Source: Siphonodentalium dalli
Taxonomy: Eukaryota > Mollusca > Scaphopoda > Gadilida > Siphonodentaliidae
Assembly: GCA_032622095.1 (NCBI GenBank)
Contig: CP136067.1
Span: 62,508,893 to 62,572,892 of the forward strand
Direction: 5' to 3'
Length of the DNA: 64,000 bases
The position numbers and the translations under genes were made by a program. The notes beneath the pieces were generated by a model that ran no database searches, had not been told where the DNA came from, and saw only the letters and a list, made by a program, of their open reading frames with translations. This document shows positions 50,105 to 61,285 of this stretch, in pieces. Each line of letters starts with the position of its first letter. The first letter of the stretch is position 1.

Positions 50105-50762
50105 TCTCCGTAAAAAACTCGGATTAAACCCATATTCGAATTCGATCTGTATATTGGACTGAGAAACACATTTACAAAATTTGGTTCCGATCAGGCGGAA
50201 AATATTTGAGTTATCGCAACATGCGTATTAGTGTCTACTGACGGACATACATACCGACGAAATGGTAGTTGTGGAACTTCCAGATTGTGGGACCTTCGAC
50301 AAGAGTTTTGGGACTTCCATATTGTGTTCTTACGGACTGCCTCTTCTGGGACTAAACCACAAAATAGCAAGTTTCAAGGCGACTGACGATCCAAATCTAA
50401 TGTTATCACCCGAAACCAAAAACCCCCCAAAAATGGCACAAAAAAGGACCATAACTCCTGACAACTTAGGAAACAATTCGAAATTTCCCTAGCATGTTCT
50501 GGGACATTTGCCGGTTAAAGGGACTTTTTGAAGGCTCACGTTTGGTACTGGGACTTTTGTCTGAATCCAATTTTAACTTGTTTGTGAGACTTATTAATGA
50601 GACAATTTACATTAAATTTGTGGGACTTTCAAAATGTATCATGAGCCAGAAAAAAAGTCCCACAACATACCATTCGTAAAGACGGACGGACGAACGACGA
50701 GTGGTCAATCCGGACGTCGACACTCTATGTGTACCATACTATATATGATATGGTACACATAA
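50105..50762. repeat. Hairpin-ended GACGG repeat with an inner inverted-repeat insertion
   Basis: It begins with GATTAAACCCATATTCGAA-type sequence and ends with GACGGACGGACGAACGACG and the hairpin GTGTACCATA...TATGGTACAC (about 50730-50760), as at 27760 and 31303. Inside, AATGGTAGTTGTGGAACTT (50262) and its inverted counterpart AATGGTATGTTGTGGGACTT (ending 50676) bound a probable nested ~415-bp element. Confidence 0.5.
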
Positions 50763-51536
50763 AAACCACCATGGTAACTAGTACCAATATATAACGACCA
50801 TTATTTCATGTGGTGCTTTACCATGTTACTACCATGGTGCTTTTTGTATGGGAATACCAAGCACGATAGATGGACGAACATGACTTATTGGGTCCAAATA
50901 CACAAAATGGTGTCTTAGGTTGTGTAGCAAACCAGTGTAGTGATGGACTGTGAAAACTACACGATGTTATTATGACCACACGTGTATGTCAATAATCCAG
51001 TATGTTCTAAGTGGTAAAAGTGTCCTATATTGATCCTACGAGGTCAAACAACAACCTTAAATTTGTGCATTTTTGAATGTCCATTCATGAGTACATTCGG
51101 GTTGTGTGCATATGCCCACAACATATTGATCGTGTGAACCAACTGCCAAAAATGAGCAACATGGGACGTTCCCTTTGTGACTAAAACACCAAAAGCACCA
51201 CTGGTTTTGAATAATATGAGAAATATCATTGTACCTTATGTCCGGGAAAAGGTGGTTAATTCAGTTACCATTCTAGTGTGTGCGATTGTATGCGTCTCAG
51301 GTGATTTCCAACAAGTGGCATATGGGTCAAATTAACACGTACCCTGTTGCCTTTAAGACTTTTAAAATGCTCAGACTCCAAGATTAGTTACAATAAGTTT
51401 GCAGGGATCAAATGAAGTTGCAAATATAGAGATTGTTTAGGGGTGCTAATTCCGTCATCATCATATTATCAATATGAAACACATTGTTGACACTTGCATA
51501 TAGCTATTCAATTTATTGAAGCAATGTGGTCACATA
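50763..51536. other. Intergenic spacer
   Basis: No gene or defined repeat was recognised. Confidence 0.4.
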
Positions 51537-51839
51537 CTATAGTGTCCTGTTTCCGCCACATACGTTTTTTTTCTTCCTTCGTTTGGTTTTTTCGCTTGCT
51601 TCGGTTTCTTCGCGGCGAAGCAAGCGAAATAATCTTTTAATAATTATTTGCGCTTAAGCGCAATTATTTGTGATTAAGCACAACTAATTGCACTTAACCA
51701 CAAGCACAAATTAAGCACACATATTTGAGCGTAAGCGCATTATTTGCGCTTTTAAAAGCACAATTATTTGTGCTTATAAGCGCAAATAATTGAGCTTGAG
51801 TGCAAATAATTGTGTTTAAGTACAAACTATTGCGCTTAA

Positions 51840-52484
51840 AGGGGTACTGTACCCCAATTTCAATAAAATCCCGGTGACAATAGCGATCTAATATGAATAT
51901 TATATTATAAAATAACTAATTTGAGTCGACGATGTCTACTGAAAACGTTCCGGTTAACAGGCTATCGTAAAAGTAAAATTTAATTATTTAATATAAATTG
52001 ATTTATGGCTGGAGTCATAAAATGGAGAATTATGCCATTACGAGTTACCGTTCTTGAAATCGCATATGTTGCGTGTTTTTTATCGACGGCCGTTCGCGAA
52101 CATTATTGAGTTGCAAACAAAACATGTTACCTGCAAAAGAAGGCCCGTTATAACCGATTCGGAAAAAAGGAGAAAGAAACAAGAGTCATAAAGCGTCAAG
52201 TATTTTATAGGGAGTGAGATTGTTCGATGGAAGAGATTGAATGCATCAATCGAAGCTGTGAGCAATGAACTTCCGCTTCTTCATGCGACCTGCGTCTTCT
52301 CCGGTGAAGGTCAAAAACATGGCGCGTAGTTTGAAATCGTAATATTTTTGTTTCCAAGATCAATATCTTCTTCGCTAAATTAGGTTTATACGAAACTCAT
52401 ATAACACGAACACAATCTAACTTTTGAAAGTTATTTCAATGGGAGTAAAAAAAAAAATCGCCTATCTTTGTGTACAGTACCCTT
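51840..52484. mobile_element. TTAA-flanked element nested in the 51542-52978 element
   Basis: TTAA flanks both sides (51836-51839 and 52485-52488). The inverted ends are AGGGGTACTGTAC and AAGGGTACTGTAC. TTAA duplication is the mark of piggyBac and Kolobok elements. No transposase is present, so this is a non-autonomous copy. Confidence 0.75.
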
Positions 52485-52581
52485 TTAAGCGCAAATAATT
52501 ATTAAAAGTGAATTTGGCCTCCAATATTATTTCGCTTGCTTCGTTTGGTTTTGTCGCTATCGGCGGTTCTTTCGCATGCTT

Positions 52582-52695
52582 CGCGAAGTATCCGAAGGAA
52601 CCGCCGAAAACCAACAACAACCAAGAACAAAGATAAACATTTTTCTTGGTTGTTTAATTCTGTTGGGTTTCGGCGGTTCCTTCGGATACTTTGCG
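52582..52695. repeat. Long hairpin, ~31-bp arms
   Basis: The arms at 52582-52612 and 52665-52695 (containing TCCGAAGGAACCGCCGAAA and its complement) are near-perfect inverted repeats around a ~52-nt loop that holds a second, shorter inverted repeat. It is part of the surrounding hairpin-rich element. Confidence 0.75.
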
Positions 52696-53099
52696 AAGGA
52701 ACCACCGCAAGCTAAAAAAAAAAACAACATTATGTCGCACCAAGGAACCGAAGGAAGCGAAAAACCCAAACGAAGCAAGCAGAAATAACAATGATATATT
52801 TTTTTCGCTTTCGTCGTATGATTTTTTTTTTCTTGCTTAGTTTGATATTTTTCACTTCCTTCGGTTCCTTCGTGGCGAATGAACCGAAATAATTGAGATT
52901 ATTTCGCTTGCTTCGCCGCGAAGTAAGCGAAAAACCAAACGAAGGAAGCGAAAAAAGTATGTGGCGGAAACAGGACACCATACACATATAATACAAAGAG
53001 GGGTTGCCTCACTTAGTCATCGTTTCACATAGATGTTCTGATACCCAAGATATAAATTCTGTTACCGTTAATTCCGTTACAATTTTCAAAGATTATATA

Positions 53100-53270
53100 T
53101 ACCCGATAAGGGGGTCTCCAGTAACGATAGATAGATAGATATATAGTTAGATAGATAGATTACTGGTGCACATTCTAAAAAGGATATAATACCTGATAAG
53201 GGGGTCTCCAGTATATATAACGATAGATAGATAGATAGATAGATAGATTACTGGTGCACATTCTAAAACG
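53100..53270. repeat. Tandem duplication around a (GATA)n microsatellite
   Basis: A block CTGATAAGGGGGTCTCCAGT ... (GATA)n ... ATTACTGGTGCACATTCTAA (slightly varied) occurs twice in a row, with different GATA tract lengths. Confidence 0.8.
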
Positions 53271-53678
53271 CTCTGGACATGTATGCGTACAAGCTGCCTC
53301 TATGCGACTATAGTTATACAAATAACCTTATTAATGTATCTTGATAAATTGTTTACAAACAAATAATACGTGATATTGTCCATGGCGTTTAGTGTACTAT
53401 TATCCTATTATCTATAGTTTCTTGGTATAATCTCCCGAACGCACTTCCTTGAGATAAGTGCAAATGAACATAAATCAAATTTGTTTGATCCATTATGTTG
53501 CGATAACTGCCTGTTCGTATTGCATTGTTGTAATGTTTTATTATGTCTTTGATGTTTATCACAGAACAAAAGTACATTAGTAAACATTAGTAAACATAAT
53601 ATATATTGATAACTTGATGAATTATTTGGTTTTATATACATACATATTTACACGCTAAGTTCACCCATACGTTTATAG

Positions 53679-54325
53679 TGTAACATAGTCAGTCTGGAGA
53701 CACCAAATTACCCCTTGGATATACCTAATGCCATCCCTGGATATACCCAACGACACTCCTGGTTATAACCAACTTCAAGAATTAGGATACCAGAATTCGG
53801 TGAACGCGACCCAGCGAACAAAGAGCTCTCGATAACTGCCGAGTGGACAATAGACCTCTGTGCCCTCTAGATTAGCGATAATACCTTGACACTCTAATCT
53901 TGAGGGACCACACACAGAAACCCAGGAATGCTGGATAAAGAACAAGACCCTCTGTCCCTGGAGGAACCAATGAAGAACTCTGAAGAAATCACCTGACTAT
54001 GAGGACATCAATGGCTATATAAGCGACCGCCGCCCAAGCAGTATTCGCCTTCGCCTTCGCTTTCGATATTCTAACTCAGTGCCTTATGTACTGCTTTCGA
54101 TTTTCGCTGAACGTCCGGGAATCGCCACCCTAATGTGGGATTCCATTTGGTTAGGATGTTAATCTATTTTATAAGCAACTAAGTAAAATACTGACATTCA
54201 GTATGAAGGCCATTTTGTTGTTACTTAGATCTATACATAAAATACTTTAAAATGTTAATGCTTGTTTGTTGAGAACTTACATCACCCAAAAAGAGAACAC
54301 AACGTGAAGCCCCTGTAGTGCCACA
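53679..54325 (+). repeat. 5' LTR
   Basis: It starts TGTAACATAGTCAGTC and ends TGTAGTGCCACA. A TATA box, TATATAAG, lies at 54016-54023. A CGCCTTCGCCTTCG short repeat follows downstream (two units here, three in the 3' LTR). Confidence 0.95.
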
Positions 54326-54336
54326 GGACGACGAAC

Positions 54337-54347
54337 TGGTGCCGTGC
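54337..54347 (+). other. Candidate primer-binding site
   Basis: TGGTGCCGTGC begins with TGG (complement of tRNA CCA) 11 nt after the 5' LTR. The priming tRNA could not be named. Confidence 0.4.
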
Positions 54348-54371
54348 TTGGAAACAGAACCTGCCACGGAT

Positions 54372-54400
54372 ATGGATAAATACATTCTAACCATGGTGAG
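54372..54400 (+). promoter_or_regulatory. Leader ATG and candidate splice donor for a subgenomic env mRNA
   Basis: ATG at 54372 opens a very short frame. Eight codons on, ATG|GTGAGT (GT at 54396) is a consensus donor. In gypsy-type elements env is expressed from a spliced RNA whose donor lies near the leader, so this placement fits. The acceptor was not located. Confidence 0.4.
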
Positions 54401-54550
54401 TTTAAATTTGTAGTTATGGCAAACTTTCAGACAAGCAGTTAGGTTAAATGCAAAAGTAAATTTGTTTAAACAAAGAGATGTTTGATAGTAAGTTTCTACT
54501 AGCCTTGATCGTATAGTTTATCTTCTGTTTAAACACGTCGCTATCTACTC

Positions 54551-54700
54551 ATGAGTGCTCCAGACCCAAGCTCTACTTTACCCCTTGACATCGAATTGTT
54601 TGTCGACGAAGACGGCGAAATTTGGATCAAATTTATTTACCCAAATGTTGAAGAACAGTGGTTTGTGTCTATTGATGAACTAGTATTCTTATTGGACTAA
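54551..54700 (+). CDS. Small acidic ORF A of the LTR element (49 aa)
   Basis: ATG at 54551 to TAA at 54698. The product is acidic (PLDIELFVDEDGEIWIKF at residues 11-28) and ends in alternating hydrophobic and acidic residues. No family was recognised. It is followed after 11 nt by ORF B in another frame. It could be an accessory ORF or a scrap of a gag N-terminus. Confidence 0.35.
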   Translation: MSAPDPSSTLPLDIELFVDEDGEIWIKFIYPNVEEQWFVSIDELVFLLD

Positions 54701-54711
54701 GCAGTGGATAA

Positions 54712-54873
54712 ATGCCCTTTCGGAAGAAGTGTAATCTCTGTAGGCACGACTGTATGTCAGTTACTGAGTTAGCCCATCACAAAAGTAGATATCACCCCAA
54801 TGCATGGTTCATGTGTCGTAACTGTACATCTATAGGTTCGACCCTGCAAGTGTTAGTGGCAAGACATAGATGA
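54712..54873 (+). CDS. Small cysteine/histidine-rich ORF B (53 aa)
   Basis: It has CNLC at residues 7-10, RHDC at 11-14, HH at 22-23, H28 and CRNC at 35-38, a layout compatible with a small zinc finger (C-x2-C...H...C-x2-C). This could be a nucleic-acid-binding accessory protein. The frame change to ORF C at its end may be an indel in a once longer gene. Confidence 0.4.
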   Translation: MPFRKKCNLCRHDCMSVTELAHHKSRYHPNAWFMCRNCTSIGSTLQVLVARHR

Positions 54874-55015
54874 TGCTGTAGGGAATATTGAAAAAATCAG
54901 ATCCGACATGCCACCACGGTTTGTGAATAATAATGCTCTTGCTCTAGCAAATGCCAGTTCCCAGCAAGCAGCTCGTTGGGAACATATGAAGTGGCAAGGT
55001 GTACAAGAAAACTAA
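54857..55015 (+). CDS. Small ORF C, open stretch ending at 55015
   Basis: It is open in the frame next to ORF B from 54857. Its only ATG (54908) leaves 35 residues (starting MPPRFVNNNALALANA). The composition is protein-like and no motif was recognised. It overlaps the end of ORF B by 17 nt, so a frameshift or indel may link them. Confidence 0.3.
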   Translation, partial: WQDIDDAVGNIEKIRSDMPPRFVNNNALALANASSQQAARWEHMKWQGVQEN

Positions 55016-55240
55016 GATGCATGCATCAGGTCGGCCGTGAACTATCTACCATAGAATTGTTGTAGCTATCGATTATACATTTTGAAACACCTGTCTGTAT
55101 GTATGTGTGTATGCGTGAATGCATGTGTGTATGTGTTATAGACTCTAACACTGCTCGAATTTGGTATTTAACGTGTCAACTTGACCTCGCTCATATGCAT
55201 GTTTCTGGACCTTGACCGATCCGACTAAAAATTTGTGTGT
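55016..55240. other. Interior of the LTR element, non-coding
   Basis: It contains a GTATGTGTGTATGCGTG-type microsatellite near 55095-55140. No gag or pol sequence was seen. Confidence 0.5.
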
Positions 55241-55244
55241 AGGA

Positions 55245-55960
55245 CTACTTCGATCCCGGGAGCAATATGGACGGGTCCAATTTCACGTGGGACCATGTTC
55301 TCGAACGTGCTGATATAGGCATGTTTCTGGACCAATTGAACAATAGTTTGGCCAGACGCTGTATATACTGGGTACTGTCCAGATGGAGGCGATCACAAAA
55401 AAAATCCCTAACTAGCCCGAACGAAGTCGAGTACATCAGCTAGTTTAATATATATTTTGGACATTTGTCTGTCTGTTTGTCTGTTAGCTATGGCCGGGAA
55501 AACTGCCGGACAGATTTGACGAAATTTGATACCTAGGGGAAATTATTTCCAGGGAGTATTTTGGACGGGTCAAATCTTGATCCCGACCTGACTTTGACAT
55601 TCAAAAAGATCAATTCAAGGTCAAATCTGGTAAAACGGAAGTATTTCAACGAAATTTGATACCTACTGTTACTTTTGTCCCAGGAGTGTTTCGGGTGGGT
55701 CAAATCATGACCCTTACCTGATCTTGACATTCAAAATTGTCAATTCAAGGTCAAATCGGGTATAAAGCCGGGCGGATTTCGACGGGTACTTTTGTCGTGA
55801 CTTTTGTCCGGGAGTGTTTTGGACGGGTCAAATCGTGACCCCGACATGACCTTCACCTTTAAAATAGTCAATTCAAGGTTAAATCGCGCATTTCTCCGAA
55901 AATCAGAGGGGAACATCCCGGACGAAGTGGGGTCCACGAGCTACTATTATATATTTCTAG
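55245..55960. repeat. Tandem ~128-bp units inside the LTR element
   Basis: The marker GGACGGGTCAAATC or a variant recurs at about 55565, 55694 and 55821, preceded by GGGAGTGTTTT and followed by CAATTCAAGGTCAAATC. A first, more diverged unit is near 55260. It reads as an unrelated satellite-like insertion or replacement where gag-pol would be expected. Confidence 0.7.
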
Positions 55961-57388
55961 ATTTAGTTACAAACTAAATACCTGTATATTGTACAAAGAA
56001 ATGTTTGACAAATATATCTGTATCAATATTACCATACGGGTCATTAAAATAGATACGACGAAACAAATTTTGAAGGGTGCATGTATCAGGTAAATTTTTA
56101 TATTTCAAATGATGACAGGAATGCAGAAAGTTGAAGTACCTACGTAATACTGGCTATCCGCATGAAGAGATATACATGTATATAAAAACCAGATGAGGGA
56201 TATGTCTGTACAGTTGCTAAACAATTCAGTCATGCAAAAGAGGATCAAAGAGTAAGATACCAAATTGCTGCCTGTGGTAATGTTTTTTAACGAAATTCGG
56301 GAAAATTAGATTACTCTCACCCTGGTTATCCAGAAGATAATTGTGGAATCTGATGACGATCGGACAAGGGGTCTCGTCTGTAGGATCAACCAAATTATTT
56401 AGCCATAAAAATAGTAAAATTGAATATCACCGCTGGCAGTGATGTCTTCACAAGGACAGTTTGAGAACAAAATATGGCTCACATCTAGCGGTGACCCAAA
56501 ATATCCACATAAGAAAAAGTTCTCCAATAAAAGCTGGCTGCAGGGTGCGCCAATTGATTCAAATTCGAAATTTAGCAGGGTGTACTGCTTGTGGCCATGT
56601 TTTCCCCGCAAATTTGATAGACTGATGGACAAAACCACTGAATCCGTTGAATCAATATACATGTATACATGGATTAATTTATATGCATTGTTATACACAG
56701 TACTGGTATATAAAGGTACTGAAAATAACTATATTACTAGTATACACAAAATAAACCATATATCATGGCTATGGGTTCTAATATCCGAACATGACAGCTG
56801 AGAACTTGGTGTGAATTAAAGAGTGGTGGTTTCTCAAGCATATCTAACCCTCCACGTTAGAAACATGCCATTAAATGTCATAAGTATAATCTAGCTTGAG
56901 GACAGAAGTGATCCATAAAACCCCCTTAATTCAACCAGGTCCTCGCGCGATGTATGATCGATCACATGATGATCTAGGGGGATTAGAATTGATGTATAAA
57001 AACAGCACTGCATGTAAATATAAAATAAAATAGTGCTACATCTTATTACAGATTATTGCCATATATAATCAGTGATTATACAGACAGTCTGACAAAATAA
57101 AGTTTCAGTGACACTCTATCCGAAGAGAGGAATAATTTCATCTGTTACAGTCAATGGAGCAATTATGAATCTGGAAAGGTGAAATTTCTAAGTAATACTA
57201 GATATCGACATGACGCGATAAAATATAACGTAAATGCAATATGGCCGCTGGCGACCATTTTTTCCTATGAAATTAAAAAAATATTTGATAGCTCTCATCT
57301 GATAGATCAATATCAAGATAAATATGAAGTTTGGTGATGATCGGATGAGTGAAGTGGACTGTGGTCTGTGCTAAACGGTTTAGTAATG
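55961..57388. other. Interior of the LTR element, unassigned
   Basis: AT-rich with short ORFs only. No RT, protease or integrase motif was seen in any frame. Confidence 0.45.
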
Positions 57389-57700
57389 CTTAAAAAGATT
57401 CTTACCTTAATATTTTTATGTTCACTTTATAAACTTCACTGAGTCATCTTTGTCATGTATTGAGTTTGATATCTTTTGTTAACAGTTTATAAATCATGTA
57501 TGTCTCATGTTTGTTATTTTAATTTATGTGTTTATTATCATTAAATAAAGTTGCATTCCTTAAAAAGATTCTTACCTCAATGTTTTTATGTTCACTTTAT
57601 AAACTCCACTGAGTCGTCTTTGTCATGTATTTAATTTGATATCTTTTGTTAACAGTTTATAAATTATGTATGTCTCGTGTTCGTTATTATATTATATACA
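57389..57700. repeat. Direct duplication of a ~168-bp unit
   Basis: TTAAAAAGATTCTTACCT...TTATGTTCACTTTATAAAC...TCGTCTTTGTCATGTATT (with variants) occurs twice, at about 57391 and 57559, with roughly 90% identity by eye. Confidence 0.8.
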
Positions 57701-58408
57701 CTTTATAGTGTGTTTTCAGAACGAAAACAAATTGAATAAAATCAACAAATTTGTAAATTTAAAAACAATTCAAACGTTGTTGTATTCCATGTCCCAGCCC
57801 GGACATATACACCAAATTTCAATAATATTCATTGAGAAACAACGGACCAAACGCTATATAACACCCGTATACATCTTTTATTCCGTATCGGACTCGGGTA
57901 CATGTTATAGTAGGTACCGAATTGACACACGTCGACTGGGCGAGTTGGCCCTGGGGCGATTAGGCCGATTCCGGCACATTCTAGAATTTACCGTATGTAT
58001 CCGTTTACGCGTAGTTTACTTTAGAAAGTTCCGCAATTAATACCGTAAATAGAGCGACCTTATTTGACAGAGAATGCCTCTGTTATTGATTATCAAGTTG
58101 CTGTACATTAAAAACGACAAATTCACATGCTCGTTCAAGCGCAGTTAGTCTATTTTCCCCATGTTAAAGGACATCCACAAATACTAAATAACGCTAACCT
58201 ACTGCCGAATGTTTGACACGACAACTGTTAACATATTTGGGCTGAATTCATCTGACGCGGTATTATTCCTCAAAATAAACAACAAAACCATCGTTACTTG
58301 GAAATGTAGTTTGGGCTAACATTTACATAAATCCTCCAGATCAATTATCCGACACACACGTCAGATGAAAAAGTCACATGAAGTAACCGGCCAAATTGGC
58401 CGAAATAA
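57701..58408. other. Sequence before env, N-terminal env part not found
   Basis: A 124-codon ORF (57666-58040) shows no signal peptide or known motif. The signal peptide and first subunit expected for an F-like Env were not located here. They may be lost or encoded by an upstream exon. Confidence 0.35.
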
Positions 58409-60373
58409 CACTTCTTGAGGTTATTTCACGCCCTTAGCCGAGAAGTTAAAGGTCTAAGAGAAGTACACCAGAAGAACATTAACTCCTACAAGGAATTGCG
58501 ATCACTACATCGTCGCCAAAACAGAGCAATTCTCCCTTTTATAGGAAGTGCTCTAAGTTTCCTATTCGGAACGGTCAGTGAATCAGATTTGAGTTCAATT
58601 CGACGAAACATCAAAGCATTAGCGAAAAATCAGAAAGTTATTAGTCACGTAGTACATGAAAGTCTCACCTTGTTGAACATTTCTCGGAAATAAATTACTG
58701 AGAACAGAAATACCATAAATAATCTTGTTGAAGGATTAAAGACACTTGACGAAAGAATGGCGGAGATGTACAAACAGTTGACTTCTCGACTTGATTCACT
58801 GGAGTCTCATATACTTATATATTCGAAGATGAATCTTTTAGTGGATGAAATAGAACAAATGATCACTGAAGCAAGATTTTACTATGAACACTTGAGAATG
58901 CATTTCAATATGTTGAGTGCTGGAAAATTGTCACCCAGTCTCATATCACCTGCTGAGCTTCGGAAGTTGTTATTTCAATTGAAATCACAGTTACCTAGAC
59001 ACTTAGAGTTTTCAAGAGATCCTGAAAAGGATTTATGGTCGTTTTACAAATACCTTACATGCGCTACGGTCCTAGAAGAAGACCAAGTGCTGATTATTGT
59101 TGATATCCCTCTTATAGATCTTGGTGGAAAATTTGAAGTCTACCAGATTTATAATTTGCCTGTTCCATGGAGCATATCCTCAGTGACCCAAAATGATGGA
59201 TTAAGTATGATTGCAAATTATCAGTTGGAATCAGAAGCATTTGCTATTAACGCACAGAGGACTAAGTTCATTCTCATGTCAACCACAGAATTATGGGATT
59301 GTAACCAACCTGGTCTTAATTTCTGTTATCTTAGAAGTCCTGTTTATCCTGCCAACTCTAGGAATTATTGTCTTCTAGCATTATTCCTTAATGAGGACAG
59401 AAGCGTTATTGACAAAGTATGCCATATTGACGTTAAATTGAATGCTCGATTACCTCATGCTGAATACCTGTCAGAAGGATTGTGGATTGTTACCACTGAT
59501 AGAACCATACAGTTTGCCATATCTTGTGAAAATTCGAAACAAGAAACCCCTACTTCTACAATTAATCCCCCATTTGGTGTTATACAACTCAAATCATCGT
59601 GTTCTGCTACACATCCAGAGGTTCAGTTGATCCCTTATTTTCATGGTGCTGAAACAATCCGTTATGTTGATTCTGATTCAACATTCGTTCCATTATATTC
59701 TAGTGATTTGAAGTTGTGGAGTAAGTTTCATACAACAATGACCCCTAATAAGTCTTTGGTTTTGCCTAAGAAACTCGAGAAGGTGCAAAATATACCCATG
59801 GATTATTTGATTGATGAGTTATCTCTATTGGATGACATAGACGAGAGTGATAATTCTATCCCTATTTGGATGTATTTAGCTATTCCTTGTGGTGCAGTTA
59901 TTTGTATATTGCTGCTAATTATTATGATTAGGCGTAAATGTCTGAAAGTGCGTCATAATTATAGATTTAACTCCTATCGTTGTAAATATAAACCACATGT
60001 AATACAGAAGGATGGCCAATTGGAGATGATGGAAACCCTGCCAGTTGGTGATGTGAAGGTCAAGGTACTGCCTGCGAAGAAGCCATTGAAGACGTTGTCT
60101 CTTGGAAGACATCCTGATGCTACGGGAACAGGAGAGAGTGGATCTCCGACGTCTGTTGATGTTGAGGCTCGGGAAGACGCGCGGTATACTTACTTTTGCA
60201 GATGCATCCTGACTTATGTATATCGACTTGTATTGGATCGTATGGAAAATTTTATGAAGAATTTTCATTTGCGAGGGGGCGTATGTAACATAGTCAGTCT
60301 GGAGACACCAAATTACCCTTTGGATAAACCTAATGCCATCCCTGGATATACCCAACGACACTCCTGGTTATAA
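58409..60373 (+). pseudogene. env: Env, baculovirus F-like fusion glycoprotein, interrupted by one stop
   Basis: The frame is open from 58409 to 60373 except for TAA at 58691-58693. Early in it, RRQNR is a furin-like site (R-x-x-R) followed by the hydrophobic fusion-peptide-like AILPFIGSALSFLFGT. This arrangement and the FGT are typical of the baculovirus F / insect errantivirus Env family. A heptad-rich region follows on both sides of the stop. The ectodomain has several cysteines (CNQPGLNFCYL and others). A transmembrane segment near 59865-59930 (WMYLAIPCGAVICILLLIIM) and a basic cytoplasmic tail come next. The frame runs through the polypurine tract into the 3' LTR. The N-terminal signal peptide and full first subunit are missing, so the copy is defective as it stands. 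Confidence 0.85.
60268..60283 (+). other. Polypurine tract
   Basis: TGCGAGGGGGCGTA sits directly before the 3' LTR, where plus-strand DNA synthesis would be primed. Confidence 0.6.
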
Positions 60374-60936
60374 CCAACTTCAAGAATTAGGATACCAGAA
60401 TTCGGTGAACGCGACCCAGCGAACAAAGAGCTCTCGATAACTGCCGAGTGGACAATAGACATCTGTGCCCTCCAGATTAGCGATAACACCTTGACACTCT
60501 AATCTTGAGGGACCACACACAGAAACCCAGGAATGCTGGATAAAGAACAAGACCCTCTGTCCCTGGAGGAACCAATGAAGAACTCTGAAGAAATCACCTG
60601 ACTATGAGGACATCAATGGCTATATAAGCGACCGCCGCCCAAGCAGTATTCGCCTTCGCCTTCGCCTTCGCTTTCGATATTCTAACTCAGTGCCTTATGT
60701 ACTGCTTTCGATTTTCGCTGGACGTCCGGGAATCGCCACCCTAATGTGGGATTCCATTTGGTTAGGATGTTAATCTATTTTATAAGCAACTAAGTAAAAT
60801 ACTGACATTCAGTATGAAGGCCATTTTGTTGTTACTTAGATCTATACATAAAATACTTTAAAATGTTAATGCTTGTTTGTTGAGAACTTACATCACCCAA
60901 AAAGAGAACATAACGTGAAGCCCCTGTAGTGCCACA
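60284..60936 (+). repeat. 3' LTR
   Basis: It has the same TGTAACATAG...GTGCCACA as the 5' LTR. It is 6 bp longer through one extra CCTTCG unit and shows 7 substitutions. The end of the env frame (to 60373) overlaps its first 90 bp. Confidence 0.95.
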
Positions 60937-60940
60937 ATAG

Positions 60941-61285
60941 ACATGATATAAACAATGCATATAATATCATACTATGCTATTGCTATATATGCCGTATACT
61001 ATGTCCAATTAGTTGCGACGGGCAGAACGCGTTAAATGATTTCCAATTTCAATTTTGGCTTATAATATAATTTCGTTGATAATCTAAATATATTTCTTCT
61101 CAATTGTATTAAACGCACATATTAAATACAAAGCAAAACTATTTAACTGTGTGCATACAGTCGTGTGAAATGTGATCTATAAATGCAAGCTTGGTGATTC
61201 TGATATCAGCTTTCCGCGAAGAACTGATATCAGAGGCACATATAAGCTCATTCAGGATATATGTCTCCGATAGTTCACGCCAGTC
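60941..61285. other. Spacer with a small hairpin, probably the LINE 3' UTR
   Basis: GATATCAG...CTGATATC (61200-61230) forms a hairpin. The stretch just below 61285 is likely the 3' UTR of the minus-strand LINE. Confidence 0.4.

Larger units (their letters stand above)
51542..52978. mobile_element. Hairpin-rich TIR element with AAGCGCAAATAATT arrays
   Basis: The ends are inverted repeats GTGTCCTGTTTCCGCCACAT, followed by a second shared block (CTTCCTTCGTTTGGTTTTT). CACATA occurs beside both ends (51531 and 52983) and may be a 6-bp target duplication, off by one base. Internally there are runs of GCGCTTAAGCGC-like palindromes and GCGAAGCAAGCGAA palindromes. Another element is nested at 51840-52484. 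Non-coding. Confidence 0.7.
53679..60936 (+). mobile_element. LTR retroelement with env, without visible gag or pol
   Basis: Direct LTRs (TG...CA) of 647 and 653 bp flank a 5.96-kb interior. A 4-bp duplication, ATAG (53675-53678 and 60937-60940), marks the insertion. The LTRs differ by 7 substitutions and one 6-bp unit (about 99% identity), so insertion was recent. A primer-binding-like site and a splice donor follow the 5' LTR, and an env gene and a polypurine tract precede the 3' LTR. I found no protease, RT, RNase H or integrase motif. The interior from 55.0 to 58.4 kb holds tandem repeats instead. It therefore seems non-autonomous, probably related to Ty3-type env-carrying elements. Confidence 0.9.
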
